From the NCBI GenBank assembly GCA_021204375.1, contig JAJPZL010000179.1, forward strand, positions 1-5,766: DNA of 5,766 nt. Reading direction: 5' to 3'. Numbering within the stretch: position 1 is the stretch's first letter; every line of letters starts with the position of its first letter. Source of the DNA: Bacteroides sp. (GTDB lineage Bacteria; Bacteroidota; Bacteroidia; Bacteroidales; Bacteroidaceae). This document shows positions 1 through 5,766 of this stretch, in pieces. The notes beneath the pieces were generated by a model. The model was not told the DNA's origin. It searched no databases and saw only the letters and a program-made list of their open reading frames with translations. A program made the translations under genes and the position numbers.

Positions 1-533
1 CTCCTGCACTGGCCCAGATGGGATTCGGGGTAAGAGGAGGATTGAACCTGGCAAAGGCATCTTTCAGCAGATCTGATTTTAATGTAGATAATCGTACCGG
101 TTTTTTTATTGGTCCCATGGCTGAATTCACAGTTCCGTTGATCGGTGTCGGTATGGATGCGGCTCTTCTTTTCAGCCAACGGAATGTAGAGGTAGAAAAT
201 GATATGATCAGGCAGAATGGTTTTGAGATTCCTGTTAACCTGAAATATACCCTTGGATTTAGTCGTCTGCTGGCTGCTTATCTGGCCACAGGTCCTAATT
301 TTATATTTGATCTGAGTAAGGATCGGAGTAAGAATGTATTTGATTATGAATTGAACCGTTCTTATGTGGCCTGGAATATAGGAGCCGGTATAAAGTTACT
401 TCATCATTTACAGTTCGGTATAAATTATAATATTCCTTTTTCTTCGTCGGGAACTATAACTAAAAAGCGGGATGGGGAGGAATATAATTACAAGAGTAAG
501 ATCTGGCAGGTCTCCATGACTTATATGTTCTAA
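1..533 (+). CDS. Outer-membrane beta-barrel protein, PorT-like/porin family (5'-partial)
   Basis: The frame is open to the left edge (first full codon at base 3) and reads PALAQMGFGVRGGLNLA, so the ATG at 18 is an internal codon. The residues ALA before Gln look like the -3 to -1 positions of a signal peptidase I site, which makes this the end of an export signal; the start codon lies outside the window. The mature part is about 172 residues. It alternates polar and hydrophobic residues with many Gly and aromatic positions, as in a small (about eight-strand) barrel, and it ends in Met-Thr-Tyr-Met-Phe. A C-terminal Phe with alternating hydrophobics is the usual signal for outer-membrane barrel insertion. 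The GxRGGLN opening and overall pattern resemble the Bacteroidetes outer-membrane beta-barrel family (OMP_b-brl_2 type). No catalytic motif is visible and the specific role is unknown. A strong terminator follows 20 bases after the stop, so this gene ends its transcript and is not in an operon with priA. Confidence 0.85.
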   Translation, partial: PALAQMGFGVRGGLNLAKASFSRSDFNVDNRTGFFIGPMAEFTVPLIGVGMDAALLFSQRNVEVENDMIRQNGFEIPVNLKYTLGFSRLLAAYLATGPNFIFDLSKDRSKNVFDYELNRSYVAWNIGAGIKLLHHLQFGINYNIPFSSSGTITKKRDGEEYNYKSKIWQVSMTYMF

Positions 534-552
534 GAACAGGGAAATAATTGAT

Positions 553-584
553 AAAAAAGCAGGGTTCTGTACTCTGCTTTTTTT
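553..584 (+). terminator. Rho-independent terminator after the barrel gene
   Basis: Bases 553-565 (six A, then GCAGGGT) pair with 571-583 (ACTCTGC, then Ts) to give a 13-bp stem with one G-U pair and a 5-nt loop (566-570). A run of seven T (578-584) forms the 3' side. This is a textbook intrinsic terminator 20 bases past the barrel stop codon. The A-run on the 5' side gives six Ts on the opposite strand, so it could also work in reverse, although no gene visible here would need that. Confidence 0.87.
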
Positions 585-642
585 ATTGGGGTTTATCAGT
601 TTGTATGAGCATACGTTAAATTATTCTATCACCGGAACAGGG

Positions 643-675
643 TTGTGATCTGCTTCTTTATTTATTGTATATTTG
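643..675 (+). promoter_or_regulatory. Bacteroidetes-type promoter for priA
   Basis: TATATTTG at 668-675 matches the Bacteroidetes housekeeping sigma -7 consensus TAnnTTTG exactly. A TTGTG at 643-647, 20 bases upstream, is a plausible but weaker match to the -33 element (TTTG). Transcription would begin around 682-686 and leave a leader of about 20 nt before the priA ATG at 703. No Shine-Dalgarno sequence precedes that ATG, which is common in this phylum. The site lies between the upstream terminator and priA, as expected for the promoter of a priA-phosphatase transcript. The start site is inferred. Confidence 0.62.
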
Positions 676-702
676 TACTTCTGAAATAAATTCCTGGTTG
701 AA

Positions 703-3153
703 ATGTTTGTGGATGTTATTTTACCGTTACCCCTGAAAAATTCTTTTACCTATTCTGTTCCTGCCGAACTGGCCGGGCAGATGAATGTAGGTTACCGGGT
801 AGTGGTGTCTTTTGGAAAAAAGAAGTTTTATACGGCTATTGTCTATAGAAAACATACGGAGAAGCCTTCCTACGAAGTGAAGGATATTACAACGGTACTG
901 GATAGTGAACCCATCGTATTGCCTGGTCAGATGAAACTGTGGGAGTGGATGGCGGAATACTATCTGTGTACCCTGGGAGATATCTATACCGCTGCTTTAC
1001 CTTCCGGTTTAAAATTAGAGAGTGAGACTGTGGTGGAACTCAATCCTGAGTATGAGGCAACAGAGAAACTCTCTGCCAAAGAGCAAAAAGTGCTGGATAT
1101 ATTAAGTACGGATGGTATTTATACATTGAACAAGCTGGTCCGTGCGTGTGAGACTCCCAATATAGTACCGGTCGTAAAATCCCTGCTGGATAAAGAGGCT
1201 GTTTTTGTAAAAGAGGAAATTAAGCGTACTTATAAGCCGAAGACGGAAATGTATGTGGAACTTTCGCCGGAGTACAGGAGCGAGGAGGCTTTGAAAACTC
1301 TTCTGGATGGTTTTACCCGGGCACCTAAACAGTTAGCTGTACTGATGAAGTATATTGAGTTGGCTATGCGTACGGGAAAAGATCTCTCACGGCCTGTTTC
1401 GCGGCGTGAATTACTGGAAAAGAGCCACTCTTCGCCGGCCGTTCTCCAGGAACTGGTAAAGAAAGGTATGCTGGAGGTCCAACGGAAAGAGATCGGGCGT
1501 CTTAATTCCGGTTATACGGAGATTGCTCCCCTGAATCCCCTGAATGATGCCCAACAGGAGGCTTTTGAATCGATCCAAAGGCAATTTAAAGATAAAAATG
1601 TAGTGTTGTTGCATGGGGTTACCTCCAGCGGAAAGACAGAGATCTATATACACCTAATCCGGGAGATGCTTGCCCAGGGCAAACAGGTGCTTTATTTATT
1701 GCCGGAGATTGCTTTGACGGCCCAGATAACCACCCGTTTGTTCCGTGTCTTCGGGAACCGGCTCGGGGTGTATCACTCTAAGTATTCGGATGCCGAGCGG
1801 GTAGAGATCTGGAAAAAGCAGTTAGGAGAGGAGCCTTATGATATTATATTGGGAGCCCGTTCTTCGGTGCTACTTCCCTTTAAAGATCCGGGATTAATTA
1901 TTGTGGATGAAGAGCATGAAAATTCTTATAAACAGTATGATCCGGCCCCCCGTTACCATGCACGAAGTGTAGCTATTGTACTGGCTTCTTTGTATCATGC
2001 CAAAACTTTATTGGGAACTGCTACTCCCTCTCTGGAATCTTATTATAATGCATCTACCGATAAGTATGGATTGACGGAGCTTGGTGAGCGGTATCAGAGT
2101 ATACAGTTGCCGGAGATCATTCAGGTGGATATCAAGGAACTGGCCCGTAAAAAGCGGATGATCGGTCGTTTCTCTCCTCTGTTAATTGAGAAGATGAAAC
2201 AGGCACTGGATCGTAAGGAGCAGATCATTCTTTTTCAGAACCGCCGTGGATTTGCGCCGATGATAGAGTGTAATGTGTGTGGCTGGATGCCTAAATGTAA
2301 GAATTGTGATGTTTCTCTTACCTATCATAAGGGGATCAATCACTTAACCTGCCATTACTGCGGTTATACCTATCCTTATCCGAATCGTTGTCCGGCCTGT
2401 GAAAGTACGGATATCGGTGAGAGGGGTTTTGGAACGGAAAAGGTGGAAGATGAGATACAACTGGTGTTCCCGGAGGCCCGGGTAGCCCGGATGGACCTGG
2501 ATACTGCCCGTAGCCGGAGTGCGTATGAACGGATCATCTCGGATTATCAGGAGGGCCGGATCGATATCCTGGTAGGTACCCAGATGGTCTCCAAAGGGTT
2601 GGATTTTGACCGGGTAAGTGTAGTGGGTATCCTGAATGCAGATACGTTGTTGAATTATCCCGATTTTCGTGCCTACGAACGTGCTTTTCAGTTAATGGCG
2701 CAGGTATCGGGGAGATCGGGCCGGAAAGGCAAACAGGGTACGGTTGTTCTCCAGACCCGTTCCGCAGAGCATCCTATCATCCGGCAGGTCATTGAAAATG
2801 ACTTTTTGCAGATGTACCGGGATCAGATGGGAGAGAGGCAACTCTTCCGGTATCCGCCTTATTACCGCTTTATCTATGTTTATATTAAACACAAGGATGC
2901 TGTAAAGGTGGACCTGATGGCACGGGATATGGCTACTCGTCTCCGGGATAGTTTCGGGGATCGTATCCTGGGACCTAATAATCCGCCGGTGGGACGGATC
3001 CAGAATTTGTATATTAAAAAGATCATTATTAAAATAGAGAACCATGCTTCTGTGAACAGGGCCAAAGAGATTCTGCGGGAGATACACCGGAATATAACGG
3101 AAGATCCCCGGTATAAATCGACTCTTGTTTATTATGATGTAGATCCTCAGTAA
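703..3153 (+). CDS. priA: Primosomal protein N' (PriA), replication-restart DNA helicase
   Basis: PriA is an SF2 3'-5' helicase that recognises stalled or collapsed forks and reloads the replisome away from oriC. The 816-residue product carries the whole family signature. The N-terminal 3'-end-binding domain opens with FVDVILPLPL (about 1-105). Winged-helix material spans about 120-270. Walker A is GVTSSGKT (305-312, Lys311), the Walker B box is DEEH (402-405), motif III is GTATPS (438-443), and QNRRGF is at 512-517. Eight zinc-ligand cysteines lie at 523, 526, 532, 535, 550, 553, 563 and 566. Motif V is VGTQMVSKGLDFD (624-636), motif VI is QVSGRSGRKG (667-676), and a C-terminal domain follows. 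The start is supported because the family's N-terminal motif begins at residue 2 and a promoter sits just upstream. It is longer than E. coli PriA (732 aa); the extra length lies before Walker A, since the E. coli Walker lysine is residue 230. All motifs are intact, so it should be active. Confidence 0.97.
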   Translation: MFVDVILPLPLKNSFTYSVPAELAGQMNVGYRVVVSFGKKKFYTAIVYRKHTEKPSYEVKDITTVLDSEPIVLPGQMKLWEWMAEYYLCTLGDIYTAALPSGLKLESETVVELNPEYEATEKLSAKEQKVLDILSTDGIYTLNKLVRACETPNIVPVVKSLLDKEAVFVKEEIKRTYKPKTEMYVELSPEYRSEEALKTLLDGFTRAPKQLAVLMKYIELAMRTGKDLSRPVSRRELLEKSHSSPAVLQELVKKGMLEVQRKEIGRLNSGYTEIAPLNPLNDAQQEAFESIQRQFKDKNVVLLHGVTSSGKTEIYIHLIREMLAQGKQVLYLLPEIALTAQITTRLFRVFGNRLGVYHSKYSDAERVEIWKKQLGEEPYDIILGARSSVLLPFKDPGLIIVDEEHENSYKQYDPAPRYHARSVAIVLASLYHAKTLLGTATPSLESYYNASTDKYGLTELGERYQSIQLPEIIQVDIKELARKKRMIGRFSPLLIEKMKQALDRKEQIILFQNRRGFAPMIECNVCGWMPKCKNCDVSLTYHKGINHLTCHYCGYTYPYPNRCPACESTDIGERGFGTEKVEDEIQLVFPEARVARMDLDTARSRSAYERIISDYQEGRIDILVGTQMVSKGLDFDRVSVVGILNADTLLNYPDFRAYERAFQLMAQVSGRSGRKGKQGTVVLQTRSAEHPIIRQVIENDFLQMYRDQMGERQLFRYPPYYRFIYVYIKHKDAVKVDLMARDMATRLRDSFGDRILGPNNPPVGRIQNLYIKKIIIKIENHASVNRAKEILREIHRNITEDPRYKSTLVYYDVDPQ

Positions 3154-3172
3154 ATGGAAATCCATATAAGGT

Positions 3173-3622
3173 ATGAAGATATTATTTGTTTGTCTGGGCA
3201 ATATCTGCCGCTCTTCCACTGCACAGGGCATTATGGAAGATCTTTTGAAAAAAGAGGGGTTGGAAAATGTGATCGAAATAGATTCTGCCGGTATCCTGAG
3301 TTACCACCAGGGAGAACTTCCCGATTCCCAGATGAGGCAGCATGCTGCCCGCCGAGGGTATGACCTGACGCATCGCTCTCGCCCGGTGAGTAGCCGTGAT
3401 TTTGAAGAGTTTGACCTGATCCTGGGAATGGATGATCGCAATATCCAGGATCTGAAAAACCTAGCTCCGGATGTTGATTCGTTGAACAAGATCGGTCGTA
3501 TGACGGATTATTGTCGTACTATAATAGCGGATCATGTTCCTGATCCCTATTATGGCGGTGTCTCAGGGTTTGAGCAGGTTCTTGATATTCTGGAGGATGC
3601 TTGTGGGGGGGCTGTTGGATAG
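3173..3622 (+). CDS. Low-molecular-weight protein tyrosine phosphatase
   Basis: This is a cytoplasmic phosphatase that removes phosphate from phosphotyrosine through a cysteinyl-phosphate intermediate. The N-terminal P-loop CLGNICRS (residues 7-14) fits C-x5-R-S, with Cys7 as nucleophile, Arg13 binding phosphate and Cys12 as the second cysteine that can form a protective disulfide in this family. The general-acid loop DPYYGG is at 124-129 (Asp124). At 149 residues it is near normal size. The ATG at 3173 is the only sensible start, because an in-frame TAA lies at 3167-3169 and the P-loop follows at once. AAGG at 3168-3171 is too close to the ATG to be a normal ribosome site. It begins 19 nt after the priA stop with no promoter seen, so co-transcription with priA is likely. 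Homologues often act on tyrosine kinases of capsule export, but no capsule gene is visible here and the substrate is unknown. The C-terminus (GGAVG) follows a seven-G run and may be frameshifted. Confidence 0.94.
   Translation: MKILFVCLGNICRSSTAQGIMEDLLKKEGLENVIEIDSAGILSYHQGELPDSQMRQHAARRGYDLTHRSRPVSSRDFEEFDLILGMDDRNIQDLKNLAPDVDSLNKIGRMTDYCRTIIADHVPDPYYGGVSGFEQVLDILEDACGGAVG
3605..3611 (+). repeat. G7 homopolymer near the phosphatase 3' end
   Basis: Seven consecutive Gs span codons 145-147 of the phosphatase gene. As written, the frame ends GGAVG-stop at 3620-3622. With one G fewer the frame would read GGLLDSVRSKV and stop at 3639-3641, giving 155 residues. Homopolymers of this length are prone to replication slippage and to base-calling errors. 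Confidence 0.8.
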
Positions 3623-3651
3623 TGTGCGGTCAAAGGTTTGATCGTACACTA
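3620..3651 (+). repeat. Near-perfect hairpin overlapping the phosphatase stop codon
   Basis: Bases 3620-3634 (starting TAGTGTGCGG) pair with 3637-3651 (ending CGTACACTA). There are 13 Watson-Crick and two G-U pairs around a GG centre, or 14 pairs with a realistic 4-nt loop. The first three bases of the stem are the phosphatase stop codon. No T-run follows on either strand, so it is not a standard intrinsic terminator. It could protect the transcript 3' end from exonucleases, or act as an arm of a larger repeat unit. The function is unknown. Confidence 0.75.
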
Positions 3652-3655
3652 ACAA

Positions 3656-3740
3656 GTAGAGACGTATATTTGCGTCTTATCTGGGTCTTTCTGTTTTTTC
3701 GTCAGGACGCAAATCTCGAGACGCAAATCTGTGTCTCTAC
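3656..3740 (+). repeat. 22-bp imperfect inverted repeat, probable interspersed palindromic element
   Basis: The left arm 3656-3677 (GTAGAGACGTAT, then ATTTGCGTCT) and the right arm 3719-3740 are reverse complements at 19 of 22 positions. As + strand RNA, 21 of 22 pair if two G-U pairs are counted. The arms enclose a 41-base loop. GTAGAGAC and GACGCAAAT words of this kind occur as interspersed palindromes in Bacteroidales genomes, as far as I recall. The right arm overlaps the 3' end of the converging HD gene and contains its stop codon (CTA at 3737-3739, TAG on the minus strand). No transposase is present, so if mobile it would depend on an enzyme elsewhere. Confidence 0.78.
3706..3730 (+). 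repeat. Direct repeat of GACGCAAATCT inside the inverted repeat
   Basis: The 11-mer GACGCAAATCT occurs at 3706-3716 and again at 3720-3730, a 14-base period. Bases 3668-3676 (ATTTGCGTC) can therefore pair with either copy (3706-3714 or 3720-3728), giving two competing stems. The second pairing is longer because it continues into GTCTCTAC. The simplest reading is partial duplication of the repeat arm. Confidence 0.8.
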
Positions 3741-5766
3741 ATCTTATTTTTCAGCTCCGGATAACTGATCCGCGTATGATGAATGATCTTTAGTCTCTCT
3801 TTAAAGACATCTTTCACTTCTGCAATATCTTTAAAGGTAATGGGGCAATTTTTAAAGAACCCTTCCGCTACCTGTGAATCCACGATCTTATCCACCAGAT
3901 TACTGATCGTCTCTTCCGTATATTCCTGAAGACTACGTGAAGCCGCTTCTACGGCATCTGCCATCATCAGGATAGCCATCTCTTTGGTGGAAGGATTAGG
4001 GCCTGGATAGCTGAATTTTTCTATATCTATCTCTTCGTCCGGATACTCATTCTTATCCATAATGTAGAAGTATTTGGTTATTCCGATTCCATGGTGAGAC
4101 GTAATAAACTCTTTGATCACCTTGGGCAGGTTATGCTTTTCTGCCAGTTTAACTCCGTCTGTTACGTGACTGATAATGATCTGAGCACTCTGCTCGTTGG
4201 TTAAAGCTTTGTGAGGATTGACTCCGGACTGGTTTTCGGTGAAGAATACCGGATTCTCCATTTTACCGATATCGTGGTAGAGAGCTCCTGTACGGACCAA
4301 CTGGCTTTTGGCTCCGATCCTCAGGGCTGCTTCGGCAGCCAGGTTAGCTACCTGCAGGGAGTGCTGGAACGTTCCGGGGGCAATTTCAGACATTCTTCTG
4401 AGCAGATTGTTATTGATATTGGAGAGTTCGACCAGGGTTACATTGGAGGTAAATCCAAAGGTCTTTTCCAGCAGGAAAAGAAGCGGATAAGCAAACAGCA
4501 AGAGCGCACCGTTGAGCAGGAAATATATATATATATTCAGATTCAGCATCGCAAAGGAACTGCCGTTGATCAGTTCGAAAGAGAAATTGATCAGGGAGTA
4601 ACTTAAAAAGATAAGCAGTGCGGTTTTGAATAGCTGCGAGCGCTGAGATAATTCCCGTAAACTGAAAATGGCGATCATTCCCGTACCGATCTGTAACAGG
4701 ATAAACTCGTGCGGGGAAGCCAGGACTACCGAACAGATCAGGATGGTGACTACGTGGGTCATAAAGGCTGTTCTGGAATCCAGGAAGATCCGGATAATGA
4801 TCGGCAACATGGCATAGGGAATAATATAAGCGGTATATATATTATTACTGACTAAGAGTGCGGTAAGCACTGCATAGAATACCACAATGATAAAGAGTAA
4901 CAGCAGGTTGCCTTTGCGTTGATAATAATCTTTCCGGAAAAGTTCCAGGTAGAGCATAAAGCAGGCTATCATAAAGCCTACAAACAGGATCTGCCCCAGC
5001 AGTGTCATGCGTTGTTCCTCTTTGGAGTCGCTTCGTTGGATTGACTCTTTTCGGAGAGATTCCAGGATATTATAGGTGTTCTGGTCCACAATTTCTCCCC
5101 GGTCAATGATCTTCTGTCCCGATTGTACCAGGCCGCTTGCCCAGGAGTAGTTATCAAAAAGTTCTTCACGGGCCGTCTGGGTCCTTACCTGGTCAAATAT
5201 CAGGTTGGGTTTAATGTAATCGTTCAGGTGTAGTTGCTGTAAAAATTCTACCCGGTAATTATCAGGATCATAATTCAGAATATATTCGTAGGCCTCTTTG
5301 GGGGTATAGATCCCGTTCACGATCCTGATATTGGCTACTTTATTATTAATGACCAGAATGGAGTAGGTACTATCCTGGTGGAGTTCATGGATCTCATCGG
5401 TAGAGACTACTCCCGCTTTATAAATATCTCTCAGCAAATTGGCAACGTGGGGTATATAGTCTACGGGGACGATCTCCCGGATCTCCGGATGATTGGTGTA
5501 ATAGTTTCTTAACAGGTTGATATTCAGTTTCTCTACACTCTCTTCCAACTGATAAAAGGGTTGGAAGGTAGCCAGTATGCTATCCTGCTCTTTTTTAATG
5601 GAAGCATCATCTTTATAGATCGGGAAGTCAAAGGTGGCTGTCAGTAAACCATATTTCCAGGGTCGGTTTGCTTCAAAACTATAATTGAATTTACCTTCCC
5701 GGGGCAAAAAGTATACAATAACCGCTACTGTACTTAAATAAAGCAGTATCTTATATAGTAAGTCTT
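3737..5766 (-). CDS. pgpH: PgpH-type membrane HD phosphohydrolase, likely c-di-AMP phosphodiesterase (5'-partial)
   Basis: PgpH-family proteins (7TMR-HDED architecture) hydrolyse the second messenger c-di-AMP to pApA at the inner face of the membrane. The frame stays open to the right edge. Upstream of the TTG at 5705-5707 it reads DLLYKILLYLSTVAVIVYFLPREG, a transmembrane segment, so that TTG is not the start; the true start is outside. Counting that Leu as residue 1: extracytoplasmic domain about 10-230; seven transmembrane helices near 236-257, 267-285, 291-308, 314-330, 333-350, 361-378 and 393-412; cytoplasmic HD domain about 440-650. Expected metal and catalytic residues are present: His449 (TFQHS), His478-Asp479 (YHDIGK), His514, His538-His539 (TSHHG) and Asp584 (MADAVEA). 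The visible part is 676 residues and lacks probably only a short N-terminus. The gene converges on the phosphatase gene with a 114-base gap, and its stop codon lies in the inverted repeat. The c-di-AMP substrate is inferred from architecture; the symbol is by family. Confidence 0.93.
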   Translation of the reverse strand, partial: DLLYKILLYLSTVAVIVYFLPREGKFNYSFEANRPWKYGLLTATFDFPIYKDDASIKKEQDSILATFQPFYQLEESVEKLNINLLRNYYTNHPEIREIVPVDYIPHVANLLRDIYKAGVVSTDEIHELHQDSTYSILVINNKVANIRIVNGIYTPKEAYEYILNYDPDNYRVEFLQQLHLNDYIKPNLIFDQVRTQTAREELFDNYSWASGLVQSGQKIIDRGEIVDQNTYNILESLRKESIQRSDSKEEQRMTLLGQILFVGFMIACFMLYLELFRKDYYQRKGNLLLLFIIVVFYAVLTALLVSNNIYTAYIIPYAMLPIIIRIFLDSRTAFMTHVVTILICSVVLASPHEFILLQIGTGMIAIFSLRELSQRSQLFKTALLIFLSYSLINFSFELINGSSFAMLNLNIYIYFLLNGALLLFAYPLLFLLEKTFGFTSNVTLVELSNINNNLLRRMSEIAPGTFQHSLQVANLAAEAALRIGAKSQLVRTGALYHDIGKMENPVFFTENQSGVNPHKALTNEQSAQIIISHVTDGVKLAEKHNLPKVIKEFITSHHGIGITKYFYIMDKNEYPDEEIDIEKFSYPGPNPSTKEMAILMMADAVEAASRSLQEYTEETISNLVDKIVDSQVAEGFFKNCPITFKDIAEVKDVFKERLKIIHHTRISYPELKNKM
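4523..4536. repeat. (AT)7 dinucleotide repeat inside the HD phosphohydrolase gene
   Basis: Seven AT units lie in the coding strand of the HD gene and encode the Ile-Tyr-Ile-Tyr stretch that begins the last of the seven transmembrane helices (about residue 392). The protein sequence fits a membrane helix, so the repeat may simply follow from codon choice. Gain or loss of one unit would shift the frame before the HD domain. Confidence 0.75.

Larger units (their letters stand above)
3656..3751 (+). terminator. Possible terminator of the priA-phosphatase transcript formed by the repeat
   Basis: On the + strand the 22-bp stem (3656-3677 with 3719-3740) is followed directly by ATCTTATTTTT (3741-3751), a U-rich tail in RNA. 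This would place the end of the priA-phosphatase transcript about 130 nt past its last stop codon and inside the antisense 3' end of the HD gene. The 41-nt loop is long for an intrinsic terminator, so efficiency is doubtful. On the minus strand the stem is followed by TTGTTAGTG, a poor tail. This is inferred from structure only. Confidence 0.35.

Noticed and set aside
18..20. ATG at 18 as the start of the barrel protein
   Set aside because: The frame is open upstream and reads PALAQ, the end of a signal peptide, so this Met is internal.
1411..1653. Minus-strand 80-codon frame inside priA
   Set aside because: It is antisense to the segment leading into Walker A and has no motif, promoter or ribosome site; a shadow frame.
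2692..3231. Minus-strand reading frame of 179 codons opposite the priA 3' end
   Set aside because: It lies wholly antisense to priA motif VI and the C-terminal domain plus the phosphatase start. Its translation has no recognisable domain, and the + strand genes are certain.
3154..3363. 69-codon + frame whose ATG directly follows the priA stop (TAAATG)
   Set aside because: The position is suggestive of translational coupling, but it overlaps the phosphatase gene in another frame. The translation is the frame-shifted phosphatase P-loop region and has no independent motif.
3715..3720. CTCGAG palindrome between the two direct repeats, considered as an operator or attachment core
   Set aside because: Six bases is too short to support a regulatory or recombination site, and it falls at the junction of repeat copies by chance or duplication.
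4211..4606. Plus-strand 131-codon frame opposite the HD gene
   Set aside because: It is antisense to the membrane and HD-domain coding region. The translation is low in hydrophobic structure and matches no family I recognise; a shadow frame.

Overview
The window looks like ordinary chromosomal DNA from a member of the Bacteroidales. Supporting signs are a PorT-like outer-membrane barrel, a TATATTTG box matching the Bacteroidetes -7 consensus (TAnnTTTG), the absence of good Shine-Dalgarno sites, and a long-form PriA. A short repeat containing GTAGAGAC and GACGCAAAT recalls interspersed repeats I associate with Parabacteroides and Bacteroides, but the genus is only a guess. I see no phage, transposase, CRISPR or other clearly mobile gene set.

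Layout: (1) Bases 1-533 (+) hold the 3' part of a small secreted outer-membrane beta-barrel protein. The signal-peptide end is visible, so the true start lies before the window. (2) Bases 534-702 hold a strong intrinsic terminator (553-584) and a Bacteroidetes-type promoter (643-675). (3) Bases 703-3153 (+) encode PriA, the replication-restart helicase, with all helicase motifs and eight zinc cysteines intact. (4) Bases 3173-3622 (+) encode a low-molecular-weight protein tyrosine phosphatase 19 nt behind priA, probably in the same transcript. (5) Bases 3623-3736 separate two convergent genes and are packed with secondary structure: a near-perfect hairpin over the phosphatase stop codon, then a 22-bp imperfect inverted repeat with an internal direct repeat. 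The far arm of that repeat supplies the stop codon of the next gene. (6) Bases 3737-5766 (-) encode most of a PgpH-type membrane HD phosphohydrolase, a family known to hydrolyse c-di-AMP. Its reading frame is open to the window edge, so its start is also outside. No stretch over 300 bases lacks a gene.

The genes cover cell-envelope, replication-restart and signalling functions, and nothing shows that they form one pathway. The points most worth a second look are in the convergent junction. A run of seven Gs near the phosphatase 3' end may mark a frameshift that changes its C-terminus, and a repeat element seems to define the end of the HD gene and may terminate the priA transcript. I found no convincing new biological system.
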